Positions 27,806 to 36,616 of a DNA stretch of 64,000 nt are shown one piece after another; position 1 is the first letter of the stretch, and each line of letters opens with the position of its first letter. Origin of the DNA: Emticicia sp965283955 (lineage in GTDB: Bacteria; Bacteroidota; Bacteroidia; Cytophagales; Spirosomataceae). The DNA lies in contig CBDIQW010000001.1 in assembly GCA_965283955.1 (NCBI GenBank), positions 1,798,001-1,862,000 of the forward strand. Reading direction: 5' to 3'. The notes beneath the pieces were generated by a model, which was not told where the DNA came from, searched no databases, and worked only from the letters and a program-made list of their open reading frames with translations. A program made the position numbers and the translations under genes.

Positions 27806-29272
27806 ATGCAAGATAAATCAAGCAGCAGAAGAAGTTTTATTAAAAATTCTGCCATTGCAGCCAGTGGCTTTTTTATTGTCCCTCGCCACGTTTTGGGCAA
27901 AGGTTTCACCTCACCCAGCGATAAACTCAACCTCGCATCCATCGGTGCAGGTGGCAAAGGTGCATCAGACATTGCCAACGCCTATAATAACGGTGTAAAT
28001 AATGTAGTAGCACTTTGCGATGTAGATTTTGCTCGTGCCAAAGCCAGTATTGATAAGTTTCCAAACGCCAAACGCTACAAAGATTTTAGAGTAATGCTCG
28101 AAGAAATGAAAGGCGATATTGATGGCGTTGTTATCTCAACACCTGACCATCAGCACGCCGTCGCAACAATGGCAGCTATGCAATTGGGCAAGCACGTATA
28201 TGTACAAAAACCGCTCACGCACGATATTTATGAAGCTCGCAAGCTCACCGAAGGTGCCAGACAATATAAGGTAGTATCACAGATGGGAAATCAAGGAGCA
28301 TCGAACCCGACTCAGAAAATAATGATGGATTGGCTCGATAAAGGCTTGATTGGTAAAGTAAGTGACGTACATATCTGGACAAACCGCCCAGTTTGGCCAC
28401 AAGGAAGCCCAGTGCCAACGGATAAACCCAAATTGATAGATTCAATGGACGCAAAAGATTGGGATTTATGGGTTGGAACAGCTCAATGGGTTGACTATCA
28501 CCCACTTTATCACCCATTCAAATGGCGTGGCTGGTGGAATTTCGGTACAGGGGCATTGGGCGATATGGGTTGCCACTTGATTGACCCAGCTTTCAGAGTT
28601 TTAGGTTTGGGCTACCCAACCGAAGTAGAATGTAGTGTTGGACAAGTATTTTTGCAAGATTGGACGCCTGAGTACAATCCAGAAGGTTGCCCGCCATCAT
28701 CGAATGTTCAGTTGAAATTCCCAGCAACGAAACGTAATAACTCGCCAGTAACAATGACTTGGACAGACGGTGGAATTAGACCTTTCCATCCAGAGTGGAT
28801 TCCTGCCAACGAGCCATTGGCCGAAGCAGATAGTTCAAACGGTGTGCTAATGATTGGAACAAAAGGCGTAATGACCTGCGGAACGTACGGCAACGACCCG
28901 AAAATATATTTGAAAAATGGCGAAAAAATAACAATGCCTAAACCTGACCCGAACTTCAAACCTTTACCCGAACACGGACATCAAGCGTCGTGGGCAGAGG
29001 CTTGTAAAGCTGGTTTTGGTAGCAAAGCACACAAAGAATTGACGTCGTCGTTTGATTATTCAGGGCCTTTGACAGAAACCGTTATTATGGGTAATTTGGC
29101 GATTCGTAGCTATATGCTCAGAAAACCAAATGGCAGCTCAGGCCGCAATAACTTCAACTATGATGGTCGTAAAAAACTCATTTGGGATGGCCCGAACATG
29201 CAAATCACGAACTTCGACGAAGCGAATCAATTCGTAAAACGTCAGTATCGTGAAGGCTGGAAACTCGTATAA
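27806..29272 (+). CDS. Gfo/Idh/MocA-family oxidoreductase with Tat signal
   Basis: This is a 488-residue NAD(P)-dependent oxidoreductase. The Tat signal SSRRSFIKNSAIAASGFF (residues 5-24) marks export to the periplasm. The Rossmann part has ASIGAGGKG and VVALCDVD, and the conserved catalytic-loop Lys is in HVYVQKPLTHD. The C-terminal domain follows the secreted Bacteroidota subfamily (WGTAQWVDYHPLYHPFKW-like Trp/His-rich stretch). Such exported members usually act on sugars or glycosides with tightly bound cofactor. The substrate is unknown. Confidence 0.88.
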   Translation: MQDKSSSRRSFIKNSAIAASGFFIVPRHVLGKGFTSPSDKLNLASIGAGGKGASDIANAYNNGVNNVVALCDVDFARAKASIDKFPNAKRYKDFRVMLEEMKGDIDGVVISTPDHQHAVATMAAMQLGKHVYVQKPLTHDIYEARKLTEGARQYKVVSQMGNQGASNPTQKIMMDWLDKGLIGKVSDVHIWTNRPVWPQGSPVPTDKPKLIDSMDAKDWDLWVGTAQWVDYHPLYHPFKWRGWWNFGTGALGDMGCHLIDPAFRVLGLGYPTEVECSVGQVFLQDWTPEYNPEGCPPSSNVQLKFPATKRNNSPVTMTWTDGGIRPFHPEWIPANEPLAEADSSNGVLMIGTKGVMTCGTYGNDPKIYLKNGEKITMPKPDPNFKPLPEHGHQASWAEACKAGFGSKAHKELTSSFDYSGPLTETVIMGNLAIRSYMLRKPNGSSGRNNFNYDGRKKLIWDGPNMQITNFDEANQFVKRQYREGWKLV

Positions 29273-29289
29273 AATTTTAATATGAAATT

Positions 29290-29358
29290 AGACGGGCCGC
29301 CCTTGCGGATATGAATTATGTTCAGCTTATAATTCATATCCACAAGGGCCGCCTGTCT
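29290..29358. repeat. 30-bp inverted repeat between convergent genes
   Basis: The arms at 29290-29319 and 29329-29358 match at 27 of 30 positions with a 9-base loop. The GC-rich outer part (GGGCCGCCCTTG) differs sharply from the AT-rich inner part (ATATGAATTAT). No T-run is present. It lies between convergent genes and looks like a repetitive extragenic palindrome rather than a plain terminator. Confidence 0.7.
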
Positions 29359-29373
29359 GATACCATTATAACA

Positions 29374-30050
29374 TCATAAACTTTTTAGCAGATTAAAGTC
29401 CCCTACTTTAGTTAGATACATATAGTCAAGTAATATAGCATTGGTGTTATTAATCATTCGATGCCCTTCTACAAATGGCACTACGTGGGTAGTGATTCGC
29501 TCAAATTCGTAATCAGTTCCCATTTCTTTATTATTCATGGCCGCTATTTCTTCGGTAGTCATTTCTATTTCACAGGCGTATAAATAAATGGCTTCGTCGC
29601 TCGTTCCAGTAGCGGGGAAACCTCTTTTTCCGTCCATCAAATCCATTAATTGGCTTTCCAAAATTTCAAGTCCAGTTTCCTCTCTTACTTCTTGTACAGC
29701 AATTTCGAGTGGTGTTTTTGTGCCGTCAACCATTCCTGCTGGGTGTTCGTACGTAAAGCCCCCTCGGCTATGCGGCGTTGTTTTACCAAAAGCAAAAACT
29801 TCTCACGAGTTTCTTTATTTATCAAACAAATCAACACACACACAACTTCACCTTTCAGAAAACAAATCGGTGGAATTTTATCGCCTTCGGGCGTTTCGGC
29901 ATCAAGCATCAACAACGAAAAAAGCACTTCTCCATTGTAGCGTCGGCGAGTATAATGCTCATCTACTTTATTGATTTTCAGACCATTAGCAATTAAATTA
30001 CTTTTCCAAAGTTTAAATTTGTGGGCGTCTTCGAGTTTTTCGAGTATCAT
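29374..30050 (-). CDS. NUDIX hydrolase (frameshifted as read)
   Basis: The N-terminal half (from ATG 30050) and the C-terminal half are in different frames. Adding one G to the G-run near 29760 restores RRIAEGGFTYEHPAGMVDGT and a single protein of about 225 residues. The NUDIX box GMVDGTKTPLEIAVQEVREE then reads in register, with Lys and Gln at two positions where Glu and Arg are usual, while the metal-binding REETGL remains. NUDIX enzymes hydrolyse nucleoside diphosphates linked to another group, such as ADP-ribose; the extended N-terminus is as in ADP-sugar hydrolases. The substrate is unproven. Confidence 0.8.
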
Positions 30051-30156
30051 TCGTTGAGGTATTTTTAGTATCAGTTTTTGTATTTGAAAACAAAAGTAAT
30101 CATTGAAAGTTAGAATATTAAACGACTTTGTGAATCATTTTTCTTTACTTTTTTTT

Positions 30157-30196
30157 ACCACTAAGGCACTAAGAACACTAAAGTTTGCACTAAGAT
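30157..30196. repeat. CACTAAG low-complexity repeat
   Basis: Four imperfect copies of (A)CACTAAG stand in a row (ACCACTAAGG, CACTAAGAA, CACTAAAG, GCACTAAGAT). It is intergenic, upstream of the cytochrome b5-like gene. It resembles short tandem motifs scattered between genes in many Bacteroidota. Confidence 0.5.
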
Positions 30197-30311
30197 TTGA
30201 AATATTTTCTTGGTCAATCAAAGTCACGGAGTATTGAATTTAAAAATAAAAATTTTGTTTCACGACAGATTTAATGCCAATTTTGCTGTTGAAAAAGATA
30301 CAATTGGCATC

Positions 30312-30542
30312 GTGAAAGAATATACCAAAAACCAACTCGCCCTCCGAAACGGACAAGACAAAGATGATATTTGGGTGGCTTACAAAGGACAAATCTACGA
30401 TGTAGGAAGCTCAAGATTGTGGAGAAACGGCAAACATTACGAACACTGGGCTGGACAAGATTTAACCGAAGAATTGGCCGATGCCCCGCATAACGAAGCC
30501 GTTTTTGAGAAATTTAAGGTAATTGGGAGGTTGGTTAGTTAA
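30312..30542 (+). CDS. Cytochrome b5-like heme/steroid-binding domain protein
   Basis: This is a 76-residue protein if started at GTG 30312, giving KEYTKNQLALRNGQDKDDIW, which is where the family begins; a TTG at 30210 would add 34 poorly composed residues. The core WVAYKGQIYDVGSSRLWRNG followed by HYEHWAGQDLTEEL is the cytochrome b5-like (heme/steroid) signature of the short bacterial subfamily. The His in HYEHWAG may be a heme or ligand contact. The start is uncertain, the family fairly clear. It precedes map by 21 bases and may share its mRNA. Confidence 0.75.
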   Translation: MKEYTKNQLALRNGQDKDDIWVAYKGQIYDVGSSRLWRNGKHYEHWAGQDLTEELADAPHNEAVFEKFKVIGRLVS

Positions 30543-30563
30543 TTTAGAGGAATACAAAATAAA

Positions 30564-31328
30564 ATGTCGATAACAAAAGAAGAAGAATTAGTCGGAATGC
30601 AAACAGCGAGTGAGGCAGTAGCCGTAACACTCCGAGAAATGATAAATTATGCTAAACCAGGCATGACCACCAAAGAATTAGACGATTTTGGCGGAAAAAT
30701 TCTCAACGATTTTGGGGCAAAATCCGCTCCGAAAGTAACCTATAAGTTCCCAGGTTGGACTTGCATTAGCGTAAACCACGAGTTTTGTCACGGAATTCCA
30801 TCGGATAAAAAAATCTTACAAGAAGGTGATTTAATAAATATTGATGTATCGGCCGAAGTCGGTGGCTTTTTCTCTGATAATGGTTGCTCGTTTGTTCTCG
30901 GAAATGATATTCATCAGCACCAAAAACTTATTGATGCTTCCAAAGATATTTTACGCAAGGCCATTGCCAATATCAAAGGTGGAGTAAAAATTTCTGATGT
31001 AGGTTTTCTGATGGAAACCGAAGCCAAGAAAAGAGGCTATCGAGTAATTCGCAATTTAACTGGCCACGGCGTGGGCAAAAGCTTACACGAAGCCCCCAAG
31101 GAAATTCCGAATTACAGAGATAAATACAACACTACCAGATTTCGTAAAAATTCGGTAGTGGCCGTCGAGACTTTTATTTCAACGGTTTCAACAGAAGCTG
31201 TCACTCAAAAAGATGGCTGGACAATGATTGGCAATAAAGGCGGTTTTATGGCTCAACATGAGCATACAATTATTGTCACTGATGGAAAACCGATTATTTT
31301 AACTGAAAAAAATGATTTGTGGAACTGA
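30564..31328 (+). CDS. map: Methionine aminopeptidase, type I
   Basis: This is a 254-residue enzyme that removes the initiator Met from new proteins. All five metal ligands are visible: Asp in INIDVSAEVG and in FSDNGCSF, His in LTGHGVGKSLHE, Glu in VVAVETF and Glu in QHEHTI. The substrate-binding His is in VNHEFCHGIPS. The length is normal for the type I catalytic domain without extension. It is not in the ribosomal-protein operon, so it may be a second copy in the genome. Confidence 0.93.
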   Translation: MSITKEEELVGMQTASEAVAVTLREMINYAKPGMTTKELDDFGGKILNDFGAKSAPKVTYKFPGWTCISVNHEFCHGIPSDKKILQEGDLINIDVSAEVGGFFSDNGCSFVLGNDIHQHQKLIDASKDILRKAIANIKGGVKISDVGFLMETEAKKRGYRVIRNLTGHGVGKSLHEAPKEIPNYRDKYNTTRFRKNSVVAVETFISTVSTEAVTQKDGWTMIGNKGGFMAQHEHTIIVTDGKPIILTEKNDLWN

Positions 31329-31371
31329 GAAAATCACCGCATAATCAAATACATAATTATTTTAATTTATC

Positions 31372-31611
31372 ATGAAACTCATCGAATCAATCATACTTTT
31401 TGCAAGCTTGGCATTCTTGACAATGTTTGTTGACCAAGCACTTTATAAAGGCGTTCCGCTCAAAGATAGTTATTTCTTTTTGATGTTTGCCGTAGCTGGA
31501 TTTTTCTATTACACTTACCGCCGTGGACTTAGAATTATGAAAGAAAAGAAAGAAGAAGCTAAAACTGAAGTAAAGCCTAAGAAGATTGAAGATAGACTTA
31601 AAAGAAAATAA
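31372..31611 (+). CDS. Small membrane protein of unknown function
   Basis: This is a 79-residue protein with two hydrophobic segments (SIILFASLAFLTMFVDQAL and YFFLMFAVAGFFYYTY) and a Lys/Glu-rich C-terminal tail (KEKKEEAKTEVKPKK). No family was recognised. It lies 43 bases after map on the same strand. It looks like a genuine gene by composition and by its clean ATG. Confidence 0.65.
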   Translation: MKLIESIILFASLAFLTMFVDQALYKGVPLKDSYFFLMFAVAGFFYYTYRRGLRIMKEKKEEAKTEVKPKKIEDRLKRK

Positions 31612-31651
31612 GTCTAACGTAAATTTTTTCAAATTTAATTAGAAATATAAT

Positions 31652-31785
31652 TCATTGCCGTCTGCTTTAGCTGACGGATTTTTGTATAACATAAAACAAA
31701 TTTGACTTTAGTCAAACTATATATTTAGACTAAAGTCAAATTTGTTTTCATTGAAGTATCCGTCAGCTAAAGCAGACGGCAATGA
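31652..31785. repeat. Nested perfect inverted repeat (27-bp outer arms, 20-bp inner arms)
   Basis: The outer arms 31652-31678 and 31759-31785 are perfect 27-bp complements. The inner arms 31694-31713 and 31728-31747 are perfect 20-bp complements. Each outer arm is itself a near-perfect hairpin (CCGTCTGC...GCTGACGG). The element fills the gap between two convergent genes. It looks like two REP-type palindromes in inverted orientation flanking a second stem, or a small non-coding mobile element. It could stop transcription from both sides. Confidence 0.85.
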
Positions 31786-31826
31786 GCCTCGTACAATAAA
31801 ACTTTAGATATTATACGCTACATTTT

Positions 31827-32654
31827 CTATAAAAACAGAATAACCAACGGCAACCAAAACACCATTTCACCAAGCCAACGATAGCGTTCGTTTTTTGCCA
31901 GTTTCGCTTCAAAAAAGAAAATCAATACCGAGCAAAAAGCCATTAAACTTTCTATCAAAAATACTTTTTGGAGAAATAAATTATAAGTCAAAAAGATAGA
32001 AATAATCGAAAGAGCTAAAACACCCAATATTAGATAAGTACAATTGGTCTCGCCGAGTTTCTTGGCGAGATTTTTTGTTATTGGATAGGCTTGTGATTCG
32101 TAAAATGAGAAAATCAGAATACTCTGATGCACCAATAAGAAGAATATAAATCCAGCCAAATAGGCTTGCCAATCAAGTATTGGCTTAGTACTAAAAGCAC
32201 TTCCTACCACACAGAGGCTATAAATTGCCGAGGTAAAAATTTCTTTAAAATACTGATAATTAGCCGATTTTGATTTTTTTTGTAAAATAAAAAAGTAGAT
32301 TCTTATCAGAACCAGTAAAATAGCTCCAAAATAAATCACTTTTAAAGGTAAAAAAAATGATAATAAAGCTGTGATAAAAAGCAGAATGATAATAACAACT
32401 TGTAGATAATACTGATGCTGAAAATGAAATTGATGTCGGGCATCTTCAGGGTCTGACTTTAAGTTATCAAGCAGACGGTCAAATATATAAATAATCCAAG
32501 TACAGATACCCAAAACTAATAACGAAGGTAGATTTACCACACCTTTTCCGTCGGGCATTTTCCAAAACATCCAACTACTTGCCACCGCCCCCAACACCAC
32601 ATCAAGGCTCAAATAATGAAGTGTTTTAAGGAAATTATTTTTACCTTTAACCAT
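31827..32654 (-). CDS. UbiA-like polytopic membrane protein
   Basis: This is a 275-residue protein with about nine hydrophobic segments. The motif YIFDRLLDNLKSDPEDARH (about residue 60) recalls the first Asp-rich motif of UbiA prenyltransferases (N/DxxxD), and LGETNCTYLILG falls in the second half. A second clear DxxxD is missing, so catalytic function is doubtful; Bacteroidota have a family of such UbiA-like hypothetical proteins. ATG at 32654 is preferred. An ATG at 32675 would overlap the MOSC gene by 11 bases and is equally possible. It is translationally close to the MOSC gene. Confidence 0.65.
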   Translation of the reverse strand: MVKGKNNFLKTLHYLSLDVVLGAVASSWMFWKMPDGKGVVNLPSLLVLGICTWIIYIFDRLLDNLKSDPEDARHQFHFQHQYYLQVVIIILLFITALLSFFLPLKVIYFGAILLVLIRIYFFILQKKSKSANYQYFKEIFTSAIYSLCVVGSAFSTKPILDWQAYLAGFIFFLLVHQSILIFSFYESQAYPITKNLAKKLGETNCTYLILGVLALSIISIFLTYNLFLQKVFLIESLMAFCSVLIFFFEAKLAKNERYRWLGEMVFWLPLVILFL

Positions 32655-32664
32655 CAAGCATTCA

Positions 32665-33477
32665 TCATTTATCATCTAACATTAATAGCTCATCTCCCAC
32701 CGAAATCTTTCCTGTTTCTATAACCAACAAATTCTGCCCAAATAAAACTTTATTATTCACATTTCTGTACTGTGTCAGCGTTCGGAGGGGTTCTTTTCCT
32801 TTCTCTGCCGTTTCGGGGTTAATCGTTGTCAGCACGCACCTTGCACAAGGTTTTACGCCTACCAATTTTGCCTCGCCGACAGTAAAATATCTCCAAGAAT
32901 CTTCTACGTGAGCTTCCCCACCCGTAAAAACAAGATTCGGTCGAAAACGCTTCATCGAAACAGGTTCTTCGAGTTTTGCATTGAGTTCGTCAAGACTTGT
33001 TTGTCCAATCACCAAAATCGGATAACCATCGGAAAAGCTCGTATGCTCTTCTTTCGTGATTGAATATTTCGGGTCGGTCAATCTTATCGAATCATCGGGT
33101 TGGTAAAACAAACTGCATTTTTTACCCAAAACTGTCGTAAACCACGCATCTGCTTCATCGCTTACTCGGATTCCACGTACCACATCGTCCCAAATCGTAA
33201 TTTGCTGTTGTTCAGTAGTTTCTGGCATAAACGGAATCTGCAAAGGAGCTATTCTTTTCAAACGATGATTTACTCGCAAACCATCAGCTTCAATAGCCAC
33301 ATCAATCAAAGCCATTTGTTCGTTTTGGCGTTGTGTAATAAACACATTATTTTCGTCGGCAAGCACCCAACGGCGGTCATATTGCAGTCCACGTTCCTCA
33401 ACAATAGCGTGTTGCAAACTAATTCCACCCAATGATTTAATTGGATAAATCGTGATTTCAGAAACAATAAAAGACAT
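32665..33477 (-). CDS. MOSC domain-containing protein
   Basis: This is a 270-residue protein with an N-terminal MOSC_N beta-barrel (SEITIYPIKSLGGISL, residues about 4-20) and a C-terminal MOSC domain with the conserved Cys in KPCARCVLTTINPETAEKG (about residue 210). This layout is that of mARC/YcbX-type proteins, which carry molybdenum cofactor and reduce N-hydroxylated compounds. YcbX has an extra ferredoxin domain that is absent here, so another electron donor is needed. ATG at 33477 is used; the longer frame starts with TTG. Confidence 0.87.
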   Translation of the reverse strand: MSFIVSEITIYPIKSLGGISLQHAIVEERGLQYDRRWVLADENNVFITQRQNEQMALIDVAIEADGLRVNHRLKRIAPLQIPFMPETTEQQQITIWDDVVRGIRVSDEADAWFTTVLGKKCSLFYQPDDSIRLTDPKYSITKEEHTSFSDGYPILVIGQTSLDELNAKLEEPVSMKRFRPNLVFTGGEAHVEDSWRYFTVGEAKLVGVKPCARCVLTTINPETAEKGKEPLRTLTQYRNVNNKVLFGQNLLVIETGKISVGDELLMLDDK

Positions 33478-33715
33478 ATTTTGTTTTTTCAAGTAAATCG
33501 TGAATCAAAAGCAAAACTTACACACATAAACTACTGACTATCAGTTGTTTATTACTGTAACAAACCATTCATAATTCGTCAATCGGATTATTCGTAATTC
33601 TTAAACAACAATTCTTTGAAAAAATCGTTTGATTGAATAGGTTAAACTCATAAATTGAGTCGAAATATCAAATTTCTGTGGAAAACGAAACCTTCCATGA
33701 AACAACCCGTAAAAC

Positions 33716-35743
33716 ATGAAAAGAATCATTCATATTGTTGCCCTTTTGGTGCTTACAAATTCAGTTTTTGGACAAATTCAAACCTATAAACGTGGGCTTT
33801 CGAGCTTCGATAAAGGTCAATACGAATTGGCCATTAAAGATTTAACAAAGGTAGTAACTATTGCCGAAAGCGAAAAAGCCAATCTTTACCATAAAATTGC
33901 CGAAGCTTATCGTCTGTCGAATCGTTGGGTAGAAGCCGTGCCGTTTTATCAGAAAGCATTTGAAGCAAAACTTACCAACCCAGAAGCACATTTTCACTAT
34001 GCTTTTGCTCTGAAAGCCGCAGGAAATTACGATTTGGCTTTGAAAGAATTGCAACAATTCATCGACTCGAAAAGTACTATCAAAGCCTACAACGAAAAGG
34101 CCTATCGTGAAGTAAATACGCTCAAAACGATTGATGATATTAAGAAAAAACAAAGCGTAGTTGAGTTCAAAAATCTTTCGCAACTCAATACCAAAGGCTC
34201 GGAATTTGCCCCGATGGTGCTGGGCGATGAATTGATTTTTACGGCTTCTCGCAAAAATAAAATTTATGCCAATGGCTTGCCGTATGTTGGACTTTACAAA
34301 GTAAAAATCGACAAAACGATTGGCGAAATGGGCAAAGTTGAGAAATTCAGTGATGCTATTTTTGACGAAGAACGCAACGAAGGCACGCCAACTTTTTCGC
34401 CCGATGGCAAAACAATGATTTATTCTCGTGGCAATACAGGCAAACGCAAAGACCTGTCGCCTGACATGGACTTGTATATTTCACGCTACGTTGACGGTAG
34501 CGGCTGGACAGAGCCACGCTACGTAAGTGCCTCTGATTCAGCCAGTTGGGATGGCAGCCCTGCGTTTTCTCGTGATGGAAAAACGATTTACTTCGCTTCC
34601 AATCGGCCTGGTGGTTTTGGTGGATTGGATATTTATAGAGTAAACATGGATGCTTCGGGGCGTTTCGGAAATCCTGTAAATTTGGGGAAAGAAATCAATA
34701 CCGCTGGCGATGAAATGTTTCCGTATGTATCAGAGGATGGGAAACTTTATTTCGCCTCGGATGGCCACCCTGGCCTCGGAAAGCTCGACCTTTTCTTGGC
34801 CGTGCGTGCAGGAGGAAAAATCACGGTCGAAAACATGGGTATTCCGTATAATTCAAACATGGATGATTTCGGTTTGGTCATGAGCAAGCGTGGCGATGTG
34901 TTTTTCTCATCAAACCGTGCGGGTGGTTCAGGCGACGACGATATTTATTATTACGAAGCTCCGAAAAAGCCAGACTTAGCTGATAACGACGACCCATCGA
35001 AAAATCCTTTGCTTTCGCCCAAAACTGGCAATCCTGATAGCACCAGCAAAGCACTCGAAATCAAGACGGTTAATTATTATTTAGTTGGTACAATTACCAC
35101 CAAAAATGCGGCAAATGCTTTTGTTCCACTCGATTCGGCACGAGTTAGAATTGTTGATACTGACAATGAAAACGAAGTAATTACCGAACTTTCAACGGGA
35201 AAAGATGGCAAGTTTGGCCCAATCAAATTAAAAGTTGATGGTAATTATTTGGTGATGTCGAAAAAAGCAAATTTCTTAACAAACCGTGAAGAGTTTTCAA
35301 TGAATGGTCGTGAAATTCCACAATCGTTATTGAAAAAACCTATTACTGATACAACATTCTATACTTCGCTCAACTTAGAGCCTGTTTTTGTAGGAAAAAC
35401 ATTCAGAGTGGATAATATTTATTACGATTTAGATAAATGGGATATACGCCCCGATGCAGCTCTTGAGCTGGATAAATTGGTACAAACGTTAACGGATAAC
35501 CCTCAGATTAAGATTGAATTAGGGTCACATACTGACTCACGTTCGAGCGATATTTACAACCTCCGTTTATCGCAAAAACGTGCCGAATCAGCCATTAATT
35601 ATATAGTATCGAAAGGCATTGCTCGTGAGCGACTTTCGGCCAAAGGTTATGGCGAAAGTGAATTAATCGTAAAGAATGCCAAAACTGAAGAAGAACACCA
35701 AACGAATCGTCGAACAGAGTTTAAAGTCTTAGAAATTGAGTAA
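33716..35743 (+). CDS. TPR - PD40 - OmpA protein, PorE-like
   Basis: This is a 675-residue exported protein with signal peptide (MKRIIHIVALLVLTNSVFGQ). In order it has TPR helices (about 22-115), a PD40/WD40-like beta-propeller (about 150-410, with repeats such as GTPTFSPDGKTMIY and GSPAFSRDGKTIYF), a carboxypeptidase-regulatory-like beta domain (about 445-530), and an OmpA peptidoglycan-binding domain (about 555-670, with IELGSHTDSRSS and NRRTEFKV). This is the domain order of PorE, the type IX secretion component that links the outer-membrane ring to the wall. PorE is a lipoprotein, but here no lipobox Cys is seen. Other Bacteroidota OmpA/PD40 proteins share the layout, so the T9SS role is tentative. 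Confidence 0.82.
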   Translation: MKRIIHIVALLVLTNSVFGQIQTYKRGLSSFDKGQYELAIKDLTKVVTIAESEKANLYHKIAEAYRLSNRWVEAVPFYQKAFEAKLTNPEAHFHYAFALKAAGNYDLALKELQQFIDSKSTIKAYNEKAYREVNTLKTIDDIKKKQSVVEFKNLSQLNTKGSEFAPMVLGDELIFTASRKNKIYANGLPYVGLYKVKIDKTIGEMGKVEKFSDAIFDEERNEGTPTFSPDGKTMIYSRGNTGKRKDLSPDMDLYISRYVDGSGWTEPRYVSASDSASWDGSPAFSRDGKTIYFASNRPGGFGGLDIYRVNMDASGRFGNPVNLGKEINTAGDEMFPYVSEDGKLYFASDGHPGLGKLDLFLAVRAGGKITVENMGIPYNSNMDDFGLVMSKRGDVFFSSNRAGGSGDDDIYYYEAPKKPDLADNDDPSKNPLLSPKTGNPDSTSKALEIKTVNYYLVGTITTKNAANAFVPLDSARVRIVDTDNENEVITELSTGKDGKFGPIKLKVDGNYLVMSKKANFLTNREEFSMNGREIPQSLLKKPITDTTFYTSLNLEPVFVGKTFRVDNIYYDLDKWDIRPDAALELDKLVQTLTDNPQIKIELGSHTDSRSSDIYNLRLSQKRAESAINYIVSKGIARERLSAKGYGESELIVKNAKTEEEHQTNRRTEFKVLEIE

Positions 35744-35801
35744 AACAATTTTCAAAATTGTTCCTAAAACCAAATTACCTGTTTCAGCGTTTATATACAT
35801 G

Positions 35802-35834
35802 AGCGTGTCAAGCCCAAGCCTGACACGCTTTTTT
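35802..35834 (+). terminator. Intrinsic terminator
   Basis: AGCGTGTCA (35802-35810), a 10-base loop and TGACACGCT (35821-35829) are followed by a T-run. It closes the PorE-like gene, just before the msrA start. Confidence 0.85.
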
Positions 35835-35852
35835 AATCAAATCAGAAAAGCT

Positions 35853-36503
35853 ATGAGAAAAACCTTTGTTGCCAGCCTAACGCTGAGCGTTTTTATTTTT
35901 ATATTATCGTGTAGTACAACTACAAAACCAACCGAAAAGGTAGTCGATAAAACCGTTTATGGCCCCACTGAAAAAGCTTATTTTGCATCGGGTTGTTTTT
36001 GGTGCGTAGAAGCTATTTTTGAGAGCCTAAAAGGCGTTAAAGAAGCCGTTTCGGGGTATAGTGGTGGGCATACGAAAAATCCAACGTATGAAGATGTAAA
36101 CACCGAACTTACGGGCCACGCCGAGTCGGTTGAGGTTATTTACGACCCAAAAATTATTTCTTACGAAACGCTTTTGAAAGTCTATTTTGCTTCGCAAGAC
36201 CCCACCCAAGTAAAAGGACAAGGCCCAGATAAAGGAGACTCGTATCGTTCGGTAATTTTTTACCAAAACGAAACCGAAAAAACATTGGCCGAAAACTACA
36301 AAAAACAACTCAATGCTTCGGGCAAATACAAGAAACCGATTGCGGTGGAAATCGTTCCTTTTAAAGTTTTCTGGAAAGCAGAAGCTTATCACCAAGATTA
36401 CGAGCGTAATCACCCCGAAAACCCTTACGTTCAGAATGTTTCGATTCCACGCATCGAACGCATGAAAGCTCAGTTTCCTGAGTTATTGAAAGGGAAACAT
36501 TAA
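35853..36503 (+). CDS. msrA: Peptide-methionine (S)-S-oxide reductase, lipoprotein form
   Basis: This is a 216-residue protein. A lipoprotein signal (MRKTFVASLTLSVFIFILSC, Cys at 20) places it in the periplasmic envelope. The catalytic motif GCFWCVE follows at about residue 50, with SGYSGG, GHAESVEVIYDP and YHQDYERNHP conserved. The enzyme reduces methionine-S-sulfoxide in damaged proteins. The second Cys in GCFWC is present, while no clear C-terminal resolving Cys is seen, so resolution may use a thioredoxin-like partner directly. ATG at 35853 is chosen; the upstream frame overlaps the terminator. Confidence 0.92.
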   Translation: MRKTFVASLTLSVFIFILSCSTTTKPTEKVVDKTVYGPTEKAYFASGCFWCVEAIFESLKGVKEAVSGYSGGHTKNPTYEDVNTELTGHAESVEVIYDPKIISYETLLKVYFASQDPTQVKGQGPDKGDSYRSVIFYQNETEKTLAENYKKQLNASGKYKKPIAVEIVPFKVFWKAEAYHQDYERNHPENPYVQNVSIPRIERMKAQFPELLKGKH

Positions 36504-36512
36504 AAAATAGCG

Positions 36513-36534
36513 GAGACGTTGCATGCAACGTCTC
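36513..36534. repeat. Perfect 22-bp palindrome
   Basis: GAGACGTTGCATGCAACGTC plus TC forms a perfect 22-bp palindrome flanked by further near-complementary bases (GGAGACG / GTCTCTAC). It lies ten bases past msrA. This sequence type recurs as an extragenic palindrome in many bacterial genomes. Confidence 0.7.
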
Positions 36535-36556
36535 TACATAGACAAAATGTAAATAA

Positions 36557-36592
36557 AAAAGTCCCTCTTCTGAAGTCAAAAGAGGGACTTTT
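36557..36592. terminator. Bidirectional intrinsic terminator
   Basis: A 13-bp stem AAAAGTCCCTCTT / AAGAGGGACTTTT with T-runs on both strands lies between convergent msrA and susD genes. It can stop both. Confidence 0.85.
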
Positions 36593-36616
36593 TTATGGTC
36601 TAAAACCTACAATTTC

